From CAVSJJ01 sp963728395 (GTDB lineage Bacteria; Actinomycetota; Actinomycetes; Actinomycetales; Dermatophilaceae), in assembly GCA_963728395.1 (NCBI GenBank), contig CAVSJJ010000003.1, positions 930,001 through 994,000 of the forward strand: 64,000 bases of DNA, in the 5' to 3' direction. The notes under the pieces are model-generated. The model saw only the letters and a program-made list of their open reading frames with translations, was not told the DNA's origin and did not search any database. Positions 42,452 to 51,721 of the stretch are shown here, piece by piece. How positions within the stretch are numbered: position 1 is the stretch's first letter; each line of letters starts with the position of its first letter. The position numbers and the translations under genes are program-made.

Positions 42452-42720
42452 GAGGTCTCCTCTCGTTCTCGGCTCATGCAACCACACGCCGGCACGCGGG
42501 ACGACTTGGGATCAGCCCCGGCCGGCCGCGCGGGAGCGCACGACGCCGACGAGGTCCTCCCCTCGGGGACCGAGCAGGTCGCGTCCCTCGCGACGGGCGG
42601 GGAGGGCGACGGCCCCGCCGCCACGGGGGCCGCGAGGCGGCATCCCGGGGCGCACCCCGGAGGGCGGTATGCCACGGGACGGACGGGCGGGTCCCGGGGG
42701 CACTGGGTAGGCTCCGGCAG

Positions 42721-43419
42721 GTGACCGAGGCCGCACCCGAGCAGCCGCGGCGGCGCCGGCCGCGCTGGGCCCCCCTCGTCGAGGTGCTCATCGCCCTCAT
42801 CGCGGTCTCGCTCGTCCAGGCCCACCTCGTCAAGCCCTTCCAGGTCCCGTCGCAGTCGATGGAGCAGACCCTCGACATTGGCGACCGGATCATCGTCGAC
42901 CGCACCGACCACTCGGTGGCCCGCTTCGACCTCGTCGTCTTCGGCCACGGCGCGACGTGGGCGGAGCGCCGGCTGCCGACGCCGGCCGACCCGCTGACCC
43001 GCGGGGTGCGGTGGTTCGGCGACGTGACGGGGATCGGGCCGTCCTCGACCGAGTACACGGTCAAACGGGTCGTCGGCCTGCCCGGCGACACCGTGTCGTG
43101 CTGCTCCGCCGACGGCCGGGTCCTCGTGGGCGGCAACCCGATCGACGAGCCCTACGTCGACGAGGACCTCCCGTTCTCCGCGGGCGTCCGGGACTGCACG
43201 ACCTCGCCGCGCTCCTCGCGCTGTTTCCCCGAGATCACCGTGCCGTCGCAGAACCTCCTCGTCCTCGGTGACCACCGCTCCCAGTCGGCCGACTCCGTCG
43301 TCGGCTGTCGCGGGGCGGTGGTCGCGCCCGGCTGCGCCCGGTTCGTCCCGACCGGCCGGGTCGTGGGGACCGTCGTCGGCCGGTTCTGGCCGCTGAGCAG
43401 GTTCGGGTCGGTCCACTAG
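42721..43419 (+). CDS. Signal peptidase I, second paralogue
   Basis: A 232-aa type I signal peptidase with a basic cytoplasmic start (PRRRRPRW), a membrane span (about 18-36), catalytic Ser46 in VPSQSMEQTL and Lys115 in YTVKRVVGLPGD, and the GDHRSQSADSR-like box (GDHRSQSADS). Four Cys in the periplasmic insert (CCSADGR, DCTT, RCFPE) could form disulfides. It differs enough from the LepB at 23279 to suggest distinct substrates. Confidence 0.9.
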   Translation: MTEAAPEQPRRRRPRWAPLVEVLIALIAVSLVQAHLVKPFQVPSQSMEQTLDIGDRIIVDRTDHSVARFDLVVFGHGATWAERRLPTPADPLTRGVRWFGDVTGIGPSSTEYTVKRVVGLPGDTVSCCSADGRVLVGGNPIDEPYVDEDLPFSAGVRDCTTSPRSSRCFPEITVPSQNLLVLGDHRSQSADSVVGCRGAVVAPGCARFVPTGRVVGTVVGRFWPLSRFGSVH

Positions 43420-43451
43420 CGCCATGCACGGCCGGGATGGTCTGCTGAGGC

Positions 43452-44453
43452 ATGCGACTCCTCGTTCTCGGCGGCACCGCGTTCCTCGGCCGCGCCGTCA
43501 CCCGGGCGGCCCTCGCCGTCGGCCATGACGTCACCTGCCTGGCTCGGGGCACCGGCCCGGTACCCGACGGCGCCCGGTTCGTCCGAGCGGACCGGGACGA
43601 CCCGGACCAGGGCCTCGGCGGGGTCGAGGGCGAGCCCTGGGACGCCGTCATCGACGTCTCGCGCCACCCCGGGCAGGTGCGCCGCTCCACCGAGCTGCTC
43701 GCCGCGACGGGCGCGCACTACGTCTTCGTCTCGACCGGCAACGTCTACGCCGACCACGCGACACCGGGCGCCGACGAGAGCGCCGAGGTGCTCCCGCCCC
43801 TGGGGGGCGACGTGATGGCCGACATGAGCGAGTACGGCGCCGCCAAGGCGGCCTGCGAGGGCCACCTGCTCGCGGCATACCGGCCCGAGAGCTGCCTCAT
43901 CGCCCGGTGCGGTCTCATCGGTGGCCCGGGCGACCTGTCCGGCCGCAGCGGGTACTGGCCCTGGCGGCTCGCTCATCCGAGCAACGCCGCGAAGGAGGTC
44001 CTCGTGCCGGACATCCCGACGTTCCCGGCGCAGGTCGTCGACGTCCGCGACCTCGCGGGCTGGCTCGTCCGGTGCGGCGAGGCACGCACGAGCGGCATCG
44101 TCGACGCCGTCGGCCCGACCGGGACCTTCGCGGGCGTCCTCGACGCGGCGCGCGAGGCCGCCCACAGCGACGCCGTCACCGTCGCCGTCTCGACCGCCTG
44201 GCTGCTCGAGCAGGGCGTGGGGGAGTGGATGGGGCCGCGCTCGCTGCCGCTGTGGATCGGCGACCCTGACTTCGCCGGGTTCACCTCCCGCCGTGGGGAT
44301 CGCGCCCGTGCCCTGGGACTGCGGACGCGTCCGCTCGTCGAGACGCTGCGCGACACCCTCGCCTGGGAGGAGGACCGGCCGGTCGATGCGCCGCGGGGGG
44401 CGGGGCTGACCGACGACGAGGAGCGCGAGCTGCTCGCCGCCCTCCCCCGCTGA
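43452..44453 (+). CDS. NAD-dependent epimerase/dehydratase-family protein (extended SDR)
   Basis: A 333-aa Rossmann protein with the atypical N-terminal MRLLVLGGTAFLGRAV (GGTxFxGR) found in RNA-binding/reductase-like extended SDRs. The active-site region is FVSTGNVYAD and the YxxxK motif is YGAAKAACE. A substrate-binding C-terminal domain follows. It begins 32 bp after the signal peptidase stop and ends opposite smc. Reaction unknown. Confidence 0.82.
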   Translation: MRLLVLGGTAFLGRAVTRAALAVGHDVTCLARGTGPVPDGARFVRADRDDPDQGLGGVEGEPWDAVIDVSRHPGQVRRSTELLAATGAHYVFVSTGNVYADHATPGADESAEVLPPLGGDVMADMSEYGAAKAACEGHLLAAYRPESCLIARCGLIGGPGDLSGRSGYWPWRLAHPSNAAKEVLVPDIPTFPAQVVDVRDLAGWLVRCGEARTSGIVDAVGPTGTFAGVLDAAREAAHSDAVTVAVSTAWLLEQGVGEWMGPRSLPLWIGDPDFAGFTSRRGDRARALGLRTRPLVETLRDTLAWEEDRPVDAPRGAGLTDDEERELLAALPR

Positions 44454-44481
44454 CGGCTCCGCTCCCCCCCCGCTACACCCC

Positions 44482-44604
44482 CGGGTCGAGGTATTCGCAG
44501 ACCCACCAGGGGCCCTGGATTACCTCGAACGAGCGGGCCCGTCTCGGGTCGAGGTATTCGCAGACCCACCAGGGGCCCTGGATTACCTCGAAGGAGCGGG
44601 CCCG
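44482..44604. repeat. 63-bp tandem duplication between convergent epimerase and smc genes
   Basis: Two 60-bp copies (44482-44541 and 44545-44604) with period 63 bp differ at one base (44530 C, 44593 G). Each copy can fold: TCGAGGTA pairs with TACCTCGA and encloses CCAGGG-G-CCCTGG, and CGGGCCCG lies at the copy ends. On the smc strand the period is in frame and both copies read FEVIQGPWWVCEYLDP, the second followed at once by GV and a TAG; no ATG, GTG or TTG opens that frame. It most probably provides tandem terminator-like hairpins. Confidence 0.9.
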
Positions 44605-44627
44605 GAAGCCGAGCGAGCGAGAGCGGG

Positions 44628-47600
44628 TCAGGCGGACGCGGCGACGTCGCGGATCCGCTGGCTGACGACGGTCGTCACGCCGTCACCGCGCATGCTGACG
44701 CCGTAGAGGGCGTCGGCGATCTCCATCGTCCGCTTCTGGTGGGTGATGACGATGAGCTGGCTGCTGTCGCGCAGCTCCTCGAGGAGGGTGATGAGCCGGC
44801 CGAGGTTCGTGTCGTCGAGTGCGGCCTCGACCTCGTCCATGATGTAGAAGGGGCTCGGCCGGGCCTTGAAGATCGCGACGAGCAGGGCGACGGCGACGAG
44901 GGACCGCTCGCCACCGGAGAGCAGCGAGAGCCGCTTGACCTTCTTGCCCGGCGGTCGCGCCTCGACCTCGATCCCGGTCGTCAGCATGTCGGAGGGGTCG
45001 GTGAGGACCAGCGCGCCCTGCCCGCCGGGGAAGAGCCGCTCGAAGACCCGCTCGAACTGGGCGGCGGTGTCGTGGAATGCCTCGGTGAAGACCTGCTCCA
45101 CCCGCTCGTCGACCTCGCGGACGATGTCGAGCAGGTCGCGCTTCGACTTCTTGAGGTCCTCGAGCTGCTCGGTGAGGAACTTGTGCCGCTCCTCGAGGGC
45201 CGCGAACTCCTCGAGCGCCAGCGGGTTGACCCGACCGAGCGCCGAGAGGCCCCGCTCGGCGCGGCGCAGCCGCTTCTCCTGCTCCTCGCGGACGAACGGT
45301 TGCGGCAGCGGCTGGTCCGCCGGGTCGTCGGAGTCGTCGGGGCCGGCGATGTGCGGGATGAGCTGGTGGGGGCCGTAGTCCTCCATGAGGACGTCCGGGT
45401 CGACGCCGAGCTCCTCGATGGCCTTGGCCTGGAGCTGCTCGATGCGGGCCACCTGGCGGGCGCGGGCCACCTCGTCGCGGTGTGCCGAGTCGGTGAGCTC
45501 GCGCAACTCGTCCTGTCGGACGCCGACCTCCTCGCGGACCGCGTGCAGCGCGCGGTCGCGCTCGAGCCGCTCCTGCTCCGCCTCGTCCCGAGCGACGGTG
45601 GCGCGGGCCAGTGCGGCGAGGGCCAGGTCGTGGGCGTATGCCGCGGCGCGGCCGACCGCCTCGGCGATGTTCGCCTCGCGCCGGCGCCGCTCGCGTCGCT
45701 CGCGCAGCCGCTCCCGCGCGGCGAGCTGGCCCTGGGCAGCCCCCTCGAGGGACTCGGCGCGGCCCTTGAGGGCCCGGGCACGCTCCTCCTTGGTCCGCAG
45801 GGTCAGCCGGATCTCGGTCTCGGCGGTCCGGGCCCGGCTGGCCTCCAACTCGAGCCGGTCCCGCTCCTGCGTGCTCGGCTCCTCGGCGTCGGCCGGCTCC
45901 GCGCTGGCCTCCTCGAGCCGGGCGGTGAGGCCCTCCAGCTCGATGCGGTCGGACTCCATCGTCGCCGTCGCGTCGGCGATGGCGCGCTGGGTGCGCTCGG
46001 CCTCGGCGCGAGCGGAGCGCATCGTCGCGCCGAGCTGGCCGAGCCGCTCGGCGACGGCCGCCATCTTCGCGTCGGACTCGTGGAGTGCGTCGAGGGCGGC
46101 GTCGACCCGCTCCCGGATGCCAGCAGCCCGCTCCTCGGCGGCGGCCCGGGCGAACCGGGTCTGCTCGACGGCGGCGCTGGCGCGCTGCTGCCTCTCGCGT
46201 GTCTCCTCGAGGTGGGCCTGGAGCTCGAGGAGGCTCTCGCCGGCGGCGCCTCCCCCGCGGACCCACCCGGGCGCATAGACATCACCGGCCGCGGTGACGG
46301 CGGTGATCCCCTCACCGCGTGCGACGAGGCCGATGGCCAGGGCGGAGTCGGGCACGAGCGCGACCCGCTCGAGGAGCTGTTCGACGGCGGGGCGGACCGC
46401 GGCGGGGGCCTCGACGACGTCGCGGGCCCAGACGGCCGGGCCCTCGAGGCGCGGCCAGCCACCGGGATCGGTCGGGCCGGCGGTGGCGCCGACGAGGATG
46501 GCGACCCGGCCACCGTCGGCCTCCCGGAGGGCGGTGACGGCGCGAGCGGCCTGCTCGGCGGAGCCGACGGCGAGGGCCTCGGAGGCCCAGCCGAGCGCGG
46601 CGGCGACGGCCCCCTCGTGACCACCGGAGACCTGGAGCAGGGATGAGACCTGCCCGAGGATGCCGTGCTCGGACTCGGCGGCCTGGAGGAGGGCGACGGC
46701 GCCGTCCTTCCGGCGCAGCGACAGCTCGAGCGCGTCGATCCGGGCCGTCGCGCCGATCCGCTCGCGCTCGGCCTCCTGCTCGGTTGCCCGGAGCCGTTCG
46801 ATCTGCGCCTCGACCTCCTTCAGCTCCTCCGCGGCCTCCTCGAAGGCCGAGTCGAGACCGACCTCGCCCTCCTCGTCGACGGCGATCGAGGCCTCCAGGC
46901 GGGCGAACTCGGCCTCGGCCTCGGTGGCGCGCCCGGTCGAGGCGGCGACCGAGGCGGTCAGCCGGCCGATCTCCGCCTCGCCGGCCTCGATGCGGGACCG
47001 GCGTGCCGCCACCTGGCCGGCGAGCTTGGCCAGGCCCTCCCGGCGGTCCGCCGCGGCCCGGGCGAGGCGGGCGAGCCGGGTCTGCTCCGCGGCATACGAC
47101 TCCTCGGCGGACTCTCGGGTGGCGACGGCGGCGGCGAGCTCGTCGGCGGCCTGGGCGACCTCGGCGAGCAGCTCCCGCTCGGCGGCCCGGGCCTGGGCGG
47201 CCTGGGCGCGCAGCTCCTCGGGGTCTCGCCCGGTCGTCGTCTCGTCCTCCTCGTCCTGGGAGAGGAGGCGGACCCGTTCGCGGGCGACGGACGCGGTCGA
47301 CTCGAGGCGGTCCCGCAGCGAGGTGAGCCGGACGTATCGCTCCTGGGCGCGGGACAGCTCGGGGGCCGCCGCCGCGGCCTGACGATCGAGGTCGCCGAGC
47401 TGCTGGCGCAGCGTCGTCAGCGCCTCCTCGACGGCGGTGCGGCGCTCGATGAGGGCCGTCTCGTCGGCGACCTCCTGCTCGAGGGTCGAGGTGAGCTGGA
47501 CGAGGTCGTCGGCGAGGAGGCGGAGTCGGGCATCGCGGGCCTCGGCCTGGATGACGGCCGCCGTGCGCGCCGCTTCCGCCTGGCGCCCGAGCGGGCCGAG

Positions 47601-48203
47601 CTGGCGGCGGATCTCACCGGTCAGGTCCGTGACCCGGGTGAGGTTGGCCTCCATCGCCTCGAGCTTGCGCAGGGCGCGCTCCTTGCGCTTGCGGTGCTTG
47701 AGGACGCCCGCGGCCTCCTCGATGAAGCCGCGGCGCTCCTCGGGGGTGGCCCGCAGGACGGCGTCGAGCTGGCCCTGCCCGACGATGACGTGCATCTCGC
47801 GGCCGATGCCGCTGTCGGAGAGGAGCTCCTGGATGTCGAGCAGCCGGCTCGGCGTGCCGTTGATGGCGTATTCGGAGCCGCCGTTGCGGAACATCGTCCG
47901 GCTGATCGTCACCTCGGTGTAGTCGATCGGCAGGGCCCCGTCGGAGTTGTCGATCGTCAGCGAGACCTCGGCCCGGCCGAGCGGGGGGCGCCCGGCGGTT
48001 CCGGCGAAGATGACGTCCTCCATCTTCCCGCCGCGCAGGCTCTTGGCGCCCTGCTCCCCCATGACCCAGGCGAGGGCGTCGACGACGTTGGACTTGCCGG
48101 ACCCGTTCGGGCCGACGATGCACGTGATGCCCTGCTCGAGGCGCATCGTCGTCGCCGAGGCGAAGGACTTGAAGCCCTTGAGGGTGACGGTCTTGACGTA
48201 CAC
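44628..48203 (-). CDS. smc: Chromosome segregation protein SMC
   Basis: A complete 1191-aa SMC. Walker A GPNGSGKSN at 31-39, two coiled coils (about 165-500 and 670-1030), a hinge of about 170 residues between them, the ABC signature LSGGERSLVAVAL near 1095, and Walker B FYIMDEVEAALDDTN from 1119. It forms the ScpAB-bound condensin that organises the origin region. The C-terminus ends 24 bp from the tandem repeat. Confidence 0.98.
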   Translation of the reverse strand: MYVKTVTLKGFKSFASATTMRLEQGITCIVGPNGSGKSNVVDALAWVMGEQGAKSLRGGKMEDVIFAGTAGRPPLGRAEVSLTIDNSDGALPIDYTEVTISRTMFRNGGSEYAINGTPSRLLDIQELLSDSGIGREMHVIVGQGQLDAVLRATPEERRGFIEEAAGVLKHRKRKERALRKLEAMEANLTRVTDLTGEIRRQLGPLGRQAEAARTAAVIQAEARDARLRLLADDLVQLTSTLEQEVADETALIERRTAVEEALTTLRQQLGDLDRQAAAAAPELSRAQERYVRLTSLRDRLESTASVARERVRLLSQDEEDETTTGRDPEELRAQAAQARAAERELLAEVAQAADELAAAVATRESAEESYAAEQTRLARLARAAADRREGLAKLAGQVAARRSRIEAGEAEIGRLTASVAASTGRATEAEAEFARLEASIAVDEEGEVGLDSAFEEAAEELKEVEAQIERLRATEQEAERERIGATARIDALELSLRRKDGAVALLQAAESEHGILGQVSSLLQVSGGHEGAVAAALGWASEALAVGSAEQAARAVTALREADGGRVAILVGATAGPTDPGGWPRLEGPAVWARDVVEAPAAVRPAVEQLLERVALVPDSALAIGLVARGEGITAVTAAGDVYAPGWVRGGGAAGESLLELQAHLEETRERQQRASAAVEQTRFARAAAEERAAGIRERVDAALDALHESDAKMAAVAERLGQLGATMRSARAEAERTQRAIADATATMESDRIELEGLTARLEEASAEPADAEEPSTQERDRLELEASRARTAETEIRLTLRTKEERARALKGRAESLEGAAQGQLAARERLRERRERRRREANIAEAVGRAAAYAHDLALAALARATVARDEAEQERLERDRALHAVREEVGVRQDELRELTDSAHRDEVARARQVARIEQLQAKAIEELGVDPDVLMEDYGPHQLIPHIAGPDDSDDPADQPLPQPFVREEQEKRLRRAERGLSALGRVNPLALEEFAALEERHKFLTEQLEDLKKSKRDLLDIVREVDERVEQVFTEAFHDTAAQFERVFERLFPGGQGALVLTDPSDMLTTGIEVEARPPGKKVKRLSLLSGGERSLVAVALLVAIFKARPSPFYIMDEVEAALDDTNLGRLITLLEELRDSSQLIVITHQKRTMEIADALYGVSMRGDGVTTVVSQRIRDVAASA

Positions 48204-48352
48204 GGTGTCTTCAGGTCGACTTCCTCGTCGGGGTCGGCGGGTCGGCGTTCACTGTACCGGCGGCGGCGAGGTCTCCCGGGAGGACGAACGCGCCACACCG
48301 GGGCCCGGTGACGGGTGTGACTGAGGGGGCGGGTGAGCCGCCGGTGAGCCGG

Positions 48353-48682
48353 TCAGGGGTCCTGCGGAGCCGGAGCGGGGCCGCCCTGGCCGCCGGCGAT
48401 CGCCTCGTGGTGGTGGATGACCTCGGCGATGATGAAGGTGAGGAACTTCTCGGCGAACTGGGGGTCGAGGCCGGCCTCGTCGGCGAGGGCCCGCAGCCGG
48501 GCGACCTGCTCGACCTCGCGGCCGGGGTCCGCAGGCGGCAGGCCGAGTGCGGCCTTGAGCTCGCCGACGCTCTGGGTCGCCTTGAACCGCTCCGCGAGCA
48601 GGTGGACGACGGCGGCGTCGATGTTGTCGATGCTCGAGCGCAGCCGGGCCAGTTCGGGGGGAACCTCGCTCACGTCGGCCAT
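48353..48682 (-). CDS. Chorismate mutase (AroQ class)
   Basis: A 109-aa all-helical protein with the AroQ pattern LARLRSSIDNIDAAVVHLLAERF and the later KFLTFIIAEVIHHHEAI. It converts chorismate to prephenate for Phe/Tyr synthesis; short actinobacterial forms often work in complex with DAHP synthase. Monocistronic. ATG at 48682. Confidence 0.88.
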   Translation of the reverse strand: MADVSEVPPELARLRSSIDNIDAAVVHLLAERFKATQSVGELKAALGLPPADPGREVEQVARLRALADEAGLDPQFAEKFLTFIIAEVIHHHEAIAGGQGGPAPAPQDP

Positions 48683-48723
48683 CGTAGGGACGGCCCGGGC
48701 CCGGGGCAGCCGCGTCTCAGGCG

Positions 48724-48809
48724 CCGGTATGCCGCCTGCTCCGGGCCCGGGCGTTCGCCGCACCGGCCGGTGAGCGGACATCCCACCGGCGCCGCAACCG
48801 GCATACCGG
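48724..48809. repeat. Inverted GTATGCC/GGCATAC pair between chorismate mutase and acylphosphatase genes
   Basis: CCGGTATGCCG (48724-48734) and CGGCATACCGG (48799-48809) are exact 11-bp inverted copies, 64 bp apart, filling the gap between the two genes. Confidence 0.6.
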
Positions 48810-48816
48810 GTCGGGG

Positions 48817-49128
48817 TCAGCGTTCGACGAAGCCGGTCGCCTCGCCGAGCGGACGGGTCCACATCGGGCTGGACAGCCCGGTGACGTGGCCGGGCCGACG
48901 GGTCGAGCTGGGGTACTCCTCGAGCAGCTCGAGGAGCCGGCCGAGGCGCGCCTCGGTGCCCTCGGCGACGATCTCGACCCGCCCGTCGTCGGTGTTGCGG
49001 GCGTGGCCGACGAGGCCGAGCTCACGGGCGCGGGCCCGGGTCCACCACCGGAAGCCCACGCCCTGGACGTCGCCCCGGACGAAGACGGTCATCCGCCGGT
49101 GGAGGTCGGGGGTCCTGCTCTCGCTCAC
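48817..49128 (-). CDS. acyP: Acylphosphatase
   Basis: A 103-aa protein with the active-site loop VRGDVQGVGFRWW (Arg) and the Asn in GHARNTDDGRVEIVAEG. It hydrolyses acyl phosphates such as acetyl or carbamoyl phosphate. The GTG at 49128 adds about 13 residues before the conserved core; the internal ATG at MTVFVRGD is an alternative start. Confidence 0.92.
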   Translation of the reverse strand: MSESRTPDLHRRMTVFVRGDVQGVGFRWWTRARARELGLVGHARNTDDGRVEIVAEGTEARLGRLLELLEEYPSSTRRPGHVTGLSSPMWTRPLGEATGFVER

Positions 49129-49194
49129 CCCGCCATCGTAGGAGGGACGGTGCCTCACGCCGAGCGCCGCGTCAGGTGGCCCCGGCCTCCGAGG

Positions 49195-50052
49195 TCAGGT
49201 GGCCGCGGCCCGTGGCGGCGGCTGGCAGCGCGGGCAGAAGAACGACGAGCGGTTCATGAAGGCCTCGCGCTGGATGAGCGTCCCGCACCGCGAGCACGGC
49301 ATCCCGGCCTGGCCGTAGGCATGGAGCGAGCGGTCGAAGTATCCCGAGGCGCCGTTGACGTTGACGTAGAGGCTGTCGAAGCTCGTCCCGCCCTGCTCGA
49401 GGGCCTGGATCATCACGTCCCGGGTGTGGTCGAGCAGCCGCGAGACCGAGGGGCCGGTCAGCCGGGAGGCGACCCGATCCCCGTGGATGCCCGCTCGCCA
49501 CAGGGCCTCGTCGGCGTAGATGTTGCCGACCCCGGAGACGACCTGCTGGTCGAGGAGCACCCGCTTGATGGCACTTTGTCGGGTCCCGATCCGCTCGACG
49601 ACCGCGCGCTGGTCGAAGTCGGGGTCGAGCGGATCGCGCGCGATGTGGGCGATGGGGTCGGGGATGTCGTCGCGACCGAGGTCGGCGAGGAGCATGCCGC
49701 CGAAGGTCCGCTGGTCGACGAAGCGCAGCTCCGGCTCACCGTCGGCGAAGACGAACCGGGCCCGCAGATGGCGCTCGTCCAGGGAGTCGGACCGCTCGAC
49801 GAGGAGCTGGCCGCTCATCCCGAGATGCAGGACGAGGGCGCGTCGCTCCGGGAGGACGAGCCAGAGGTACTTGCCGCGCCGCCGGGCCTCCTCGACGCGG
49901 GTGCCTCTCAGCCGGGCGGCGAGGTCGAGCGGGCCGGGGACGTGCCGACGGGTGACCCGGGGGCCGTACAGCTCGACGTCGGCGATCTCCCGGCCGACGA
50001 CGTGGGCCTCCAGCCCCCGGCGCACGACCTCGACCTCGGGCAGCTCAGGCAT
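49195..50052 (-). CDS. mutM: Formamidopyrimidine-DNA glycosylase
   Basis: A 285-aa base-excision enzyme for 8-oxoguanine. Catalytic Pro2-Glu3 in MPELPEVEVVRRGL, the Lys of RRGKYLW, VSGVGNIYADEALW for the helix-two-turn-helix and the zinc finger CSRCGTLIQRE...CPRCQ are all present. The ATG overlaps the rnc stop by 8 bp. Confidence 0.97.
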   Translation of the reverse strand: MPELPEVEVVRRGLEAHVVGREIADVELYGPRVTRRHVPGPLDLAARLRGTRVEEARRRGKYLWLVLPERRALVLHLGMSGQLLVERSDSLDERHLRARFVFADGEPELRFVDQRTFGGMLLADLGRDDIPDPIAHIARDPLDPDFDQRAVVERIGTRQSAIKRVLLDQQVVSGVGNIYADEALWRAGIHGDRVASRLTGPSVSRLLDHTRDVMIQALEQGGTSFDSLYVNVNGASGYFDRSLHAYGQAGMPCSRCGTLIQREAFMNRSSFFCPRCQPPPRAAAT

Positions 50053-50785
50053 CCGCCACCCGGGTCCCGATGGCCTCCCACGCCTGCGCCGCGGCCTGCT
50101 GCTCGGCGTCCTTCTTCGTCCGACCGGTGCCCTCGCCGAGCACCTCGCCGCCGACGAGGACCTCCGCGAAGAACGTCTTGGCGTGCTCGGGTCCGTCGTC
50201 GTCGACGCGGTACTCCGGCGTCCCGAGGGTGTGCTGCGAGCACAGCTCCTGGAGGCTGGTCTTCCAGTCGAGCCCGGCACCCATCCGGGCCGACTGGCTG
50301 ATGAGGGGGTCGAGGAGGTGGTGGACGAGCGCGGCGGCGGCCTCGGGCCCGGCGCTGAGGTAGGCCGCCCCGATGACGGCCTCCATCGTGTCGGCGAGGA
50401 TCGAGTCCTTGTCGCGGCCGCCGGTGGCCTCCTCGCCGCGCCCGAGGAAGAGGAAGTCGCCGAGGCCGATCGTGCGCGCGACGTCCGCGAGCGCACGCAT
50501 GTTGACGACGGCGGCCCGCAGCTTGGCGAGCTGGCCCTCGGCGAGGTCGGGGTGGGTGGAGTAGAGGGTGTCGGTGACGACGAGGCCGAGCACCGAGTCG
50601 CCGAGGAACTCGAGGCGCTCGTTGTGCGGAAGGCCCCCGGACTCGTAGGCGTACGAGCGGTGGGTGAGGGCACGCCGAAGGAGGGCGAGGTCGATCTCGC
50701 CTCCCGTCACGCCCCGGACGTGCTCCAGCAGCTCCTCGACGCGACGCGGCGGACCGAGCATTGCCCCATCGGTGCTCCGCCCCAT
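50045..50785 (-). CDS. rnc: Ribonuclease III
   Basis: A 246-aa double-strand RNase. RNase III signature NERLEFLGDSVLGLVV, the second acidic cluster in DKDSILADTMEAVIGAAYL, and a C-terminal dsRNA-binding domain (DWKTSLQELCSQH to AQAWEAIG). The ATG at 50785 has a GGAG site at good spacing. Part of the DUF177-rpmF-rnc-mutM operon. Confidence 0.96.
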   Translation of the reverse strand: MGRSTDGAMLGPPRRVEELLEHVRGVTGGEIDLALLRRALTHRSYAYESGGLPHNERLEFLGDSVLGLVVTDTLYSTHPDLAEGQLAKLRAAVVNMRALADVARTIGLGDFLFLGRGEEATGGRDKDSILADTMEAVIGAAYLSAGPEAAAALVHHLLDPLISQSARMGAGLDWKTSLQELCSQHTLGTPEYRVDDDGPEHAKTFFAEVLVGGEVLGEGTGRTKKDAEQQAAAQAWEAIGTRVADA

Positions 50786-50799
50786 GCCGACCGCTCCGG

Positions 50800-50994
50800 T
50801 CAGCCCTGGTGTTCGGTGCGCTCGGCGGCCTGGTAGTGACGGCCCTGGTAGGTGCCGCACGACGGGCACGCCATGTGCGGCTGCATCGGGGCCTTGCACT
50901 GTGGGCACGTCGTCAGCGTGACCGCGGCGGCCTTCCAGTTGGCCCGGCGGGAACGGGTGTTGGAGCGGGACGTCTTCCGCTTCGGAACGGCCAC
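50800..50994 (-). CDS. rpmF: 50S ribosomal protein L32 (zinc-binding form)
   Basis: A 64-aa bL32 starting VAVPKRKTSRSNTRSRRANWK with two CxxC pairs (CPQCKAPMQPHMACPSC), the Zn ribbon form. The GTG at 50994 lies one base after the DUF177 stop. Confidence 0.97.
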   Translation of the reverse strand: MAVPKRKTSRSNTRSRRANWKAAAVTLTTCPQCKAPMQPHMACPSCGTYQGRHYQAAERTEHQG

Positions 50995-50995
50995 G

Positions 50996-51577
50996 TCAGG
51001 TCCTCTTCTCTTCGCTGTCAGTCGCGGCCGGCTCTGCGAGGTCACGCAGGGCCGCCCACCTGGGGTCGATCACGTCGTGCCGATGGTCCGGGTCGTCCTC
51101 GAGCCTGGCCCCGCACTCGGAGCACAGTCCCGGGCAGTCCGGGCGACACACGGGCTGGAACGGCAGTGCTGGCACCACCGAGTCCCGCAGTACCGGTTCG
51201 AGGTCGATGAGGCCGTCCTCGACCCGATACTCGTCGGCCGCCTCCTCGTCCCCCACCTCACGGTGGTGGGCCGCACGATCGGCGTAGGCGAACAGCTCCT
51301 GGAACGTCACGTCCACGGGGACGGTGATCGGGTCCAGGCACCGCACGCAGGCACCGGTCGCCGTGCCACGGACCGAACCGGTGACCAACACGCCCTCGAC
51401 GACGGACTCGAGCCTCAGGTCGAGGTCGAGGGACTCGCCCTCGTCGACCCGAAGCACCTCCGTGCCGAAGTCGGCCGGTGCCCCGACCACGCGGGTCAGC
51501 TCCGACATCGAACCGGGTCGCCGGACGACCTCCTTGGTGTCGACAACCATGGGAGATCGCGGATCGAGACGAGTCAT
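50996..51577 (-). CDS. DUF177 protein (YceD-like), upstream of rpmF
   Basis: A 193-aa protein with the family pattern ACVRCLDPITVPVDVTFQELF and the later PVCRPDCPGLCSECGARL, giving four-Cys putative metal site. Genes of this family sit before rpmF in most bacteria and are linked to 23S rRNA/L32 assembly. ATG at 51577; a second ATG nine codons later is possible. Confidence 0.93.
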   Translation of the reverse strand: MTRLDPRSPMVVDTKEVVRRPGSMSELTRVVGAPADFGTEVLRVDEGESLDLDLRLESVVEGVLVTGSVRGTATGACVRCLDPITVPVDVTFQELFAYADRAAHHREVGDEEAADEYRVEDGLIDLEPVLRDSVVPALPFQPVCRPDCPGLCSECGARLEDDPDHRHDVIDPRWAALRDLAEPAATDSEEKRT

Positions 51578-51721
51578 ATGCCTTGTGCGTGGTCGGATGG
51601 TTCGGACTGTGTCACTGCAGACACAAACCGACAGGACAGAGTACCGGGCGGGCGACCCTCCGCCCAAATGCGCGGTGCCCTCCCCCCACGGATCCGTCGG
51701 CGCTCGGGTCGGGGCCGGGGG

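Noticed and set aside
42452..42720. Possible small gene between the M13 peptidase and the second signal peptidase
   Set aside because: Open frames here lack ribosome-binding sites and recognisable sequence; it holds only a GTATGCC word and C/G-rich dyads.
44482..44604. Ribosomally made peptide precursor encoded by the 63-bp repeat
   Set aside because: No start codon or ribosome-binding site in the frame, no modifying enzyme nearby; kept only as a possibility in the findings.
44683..46266. Long Arg-rich frame inside smc in another frame
   Set aside because: Overlaps an intact, essential gene and has the random Arg/Pro composition of shadow frames.
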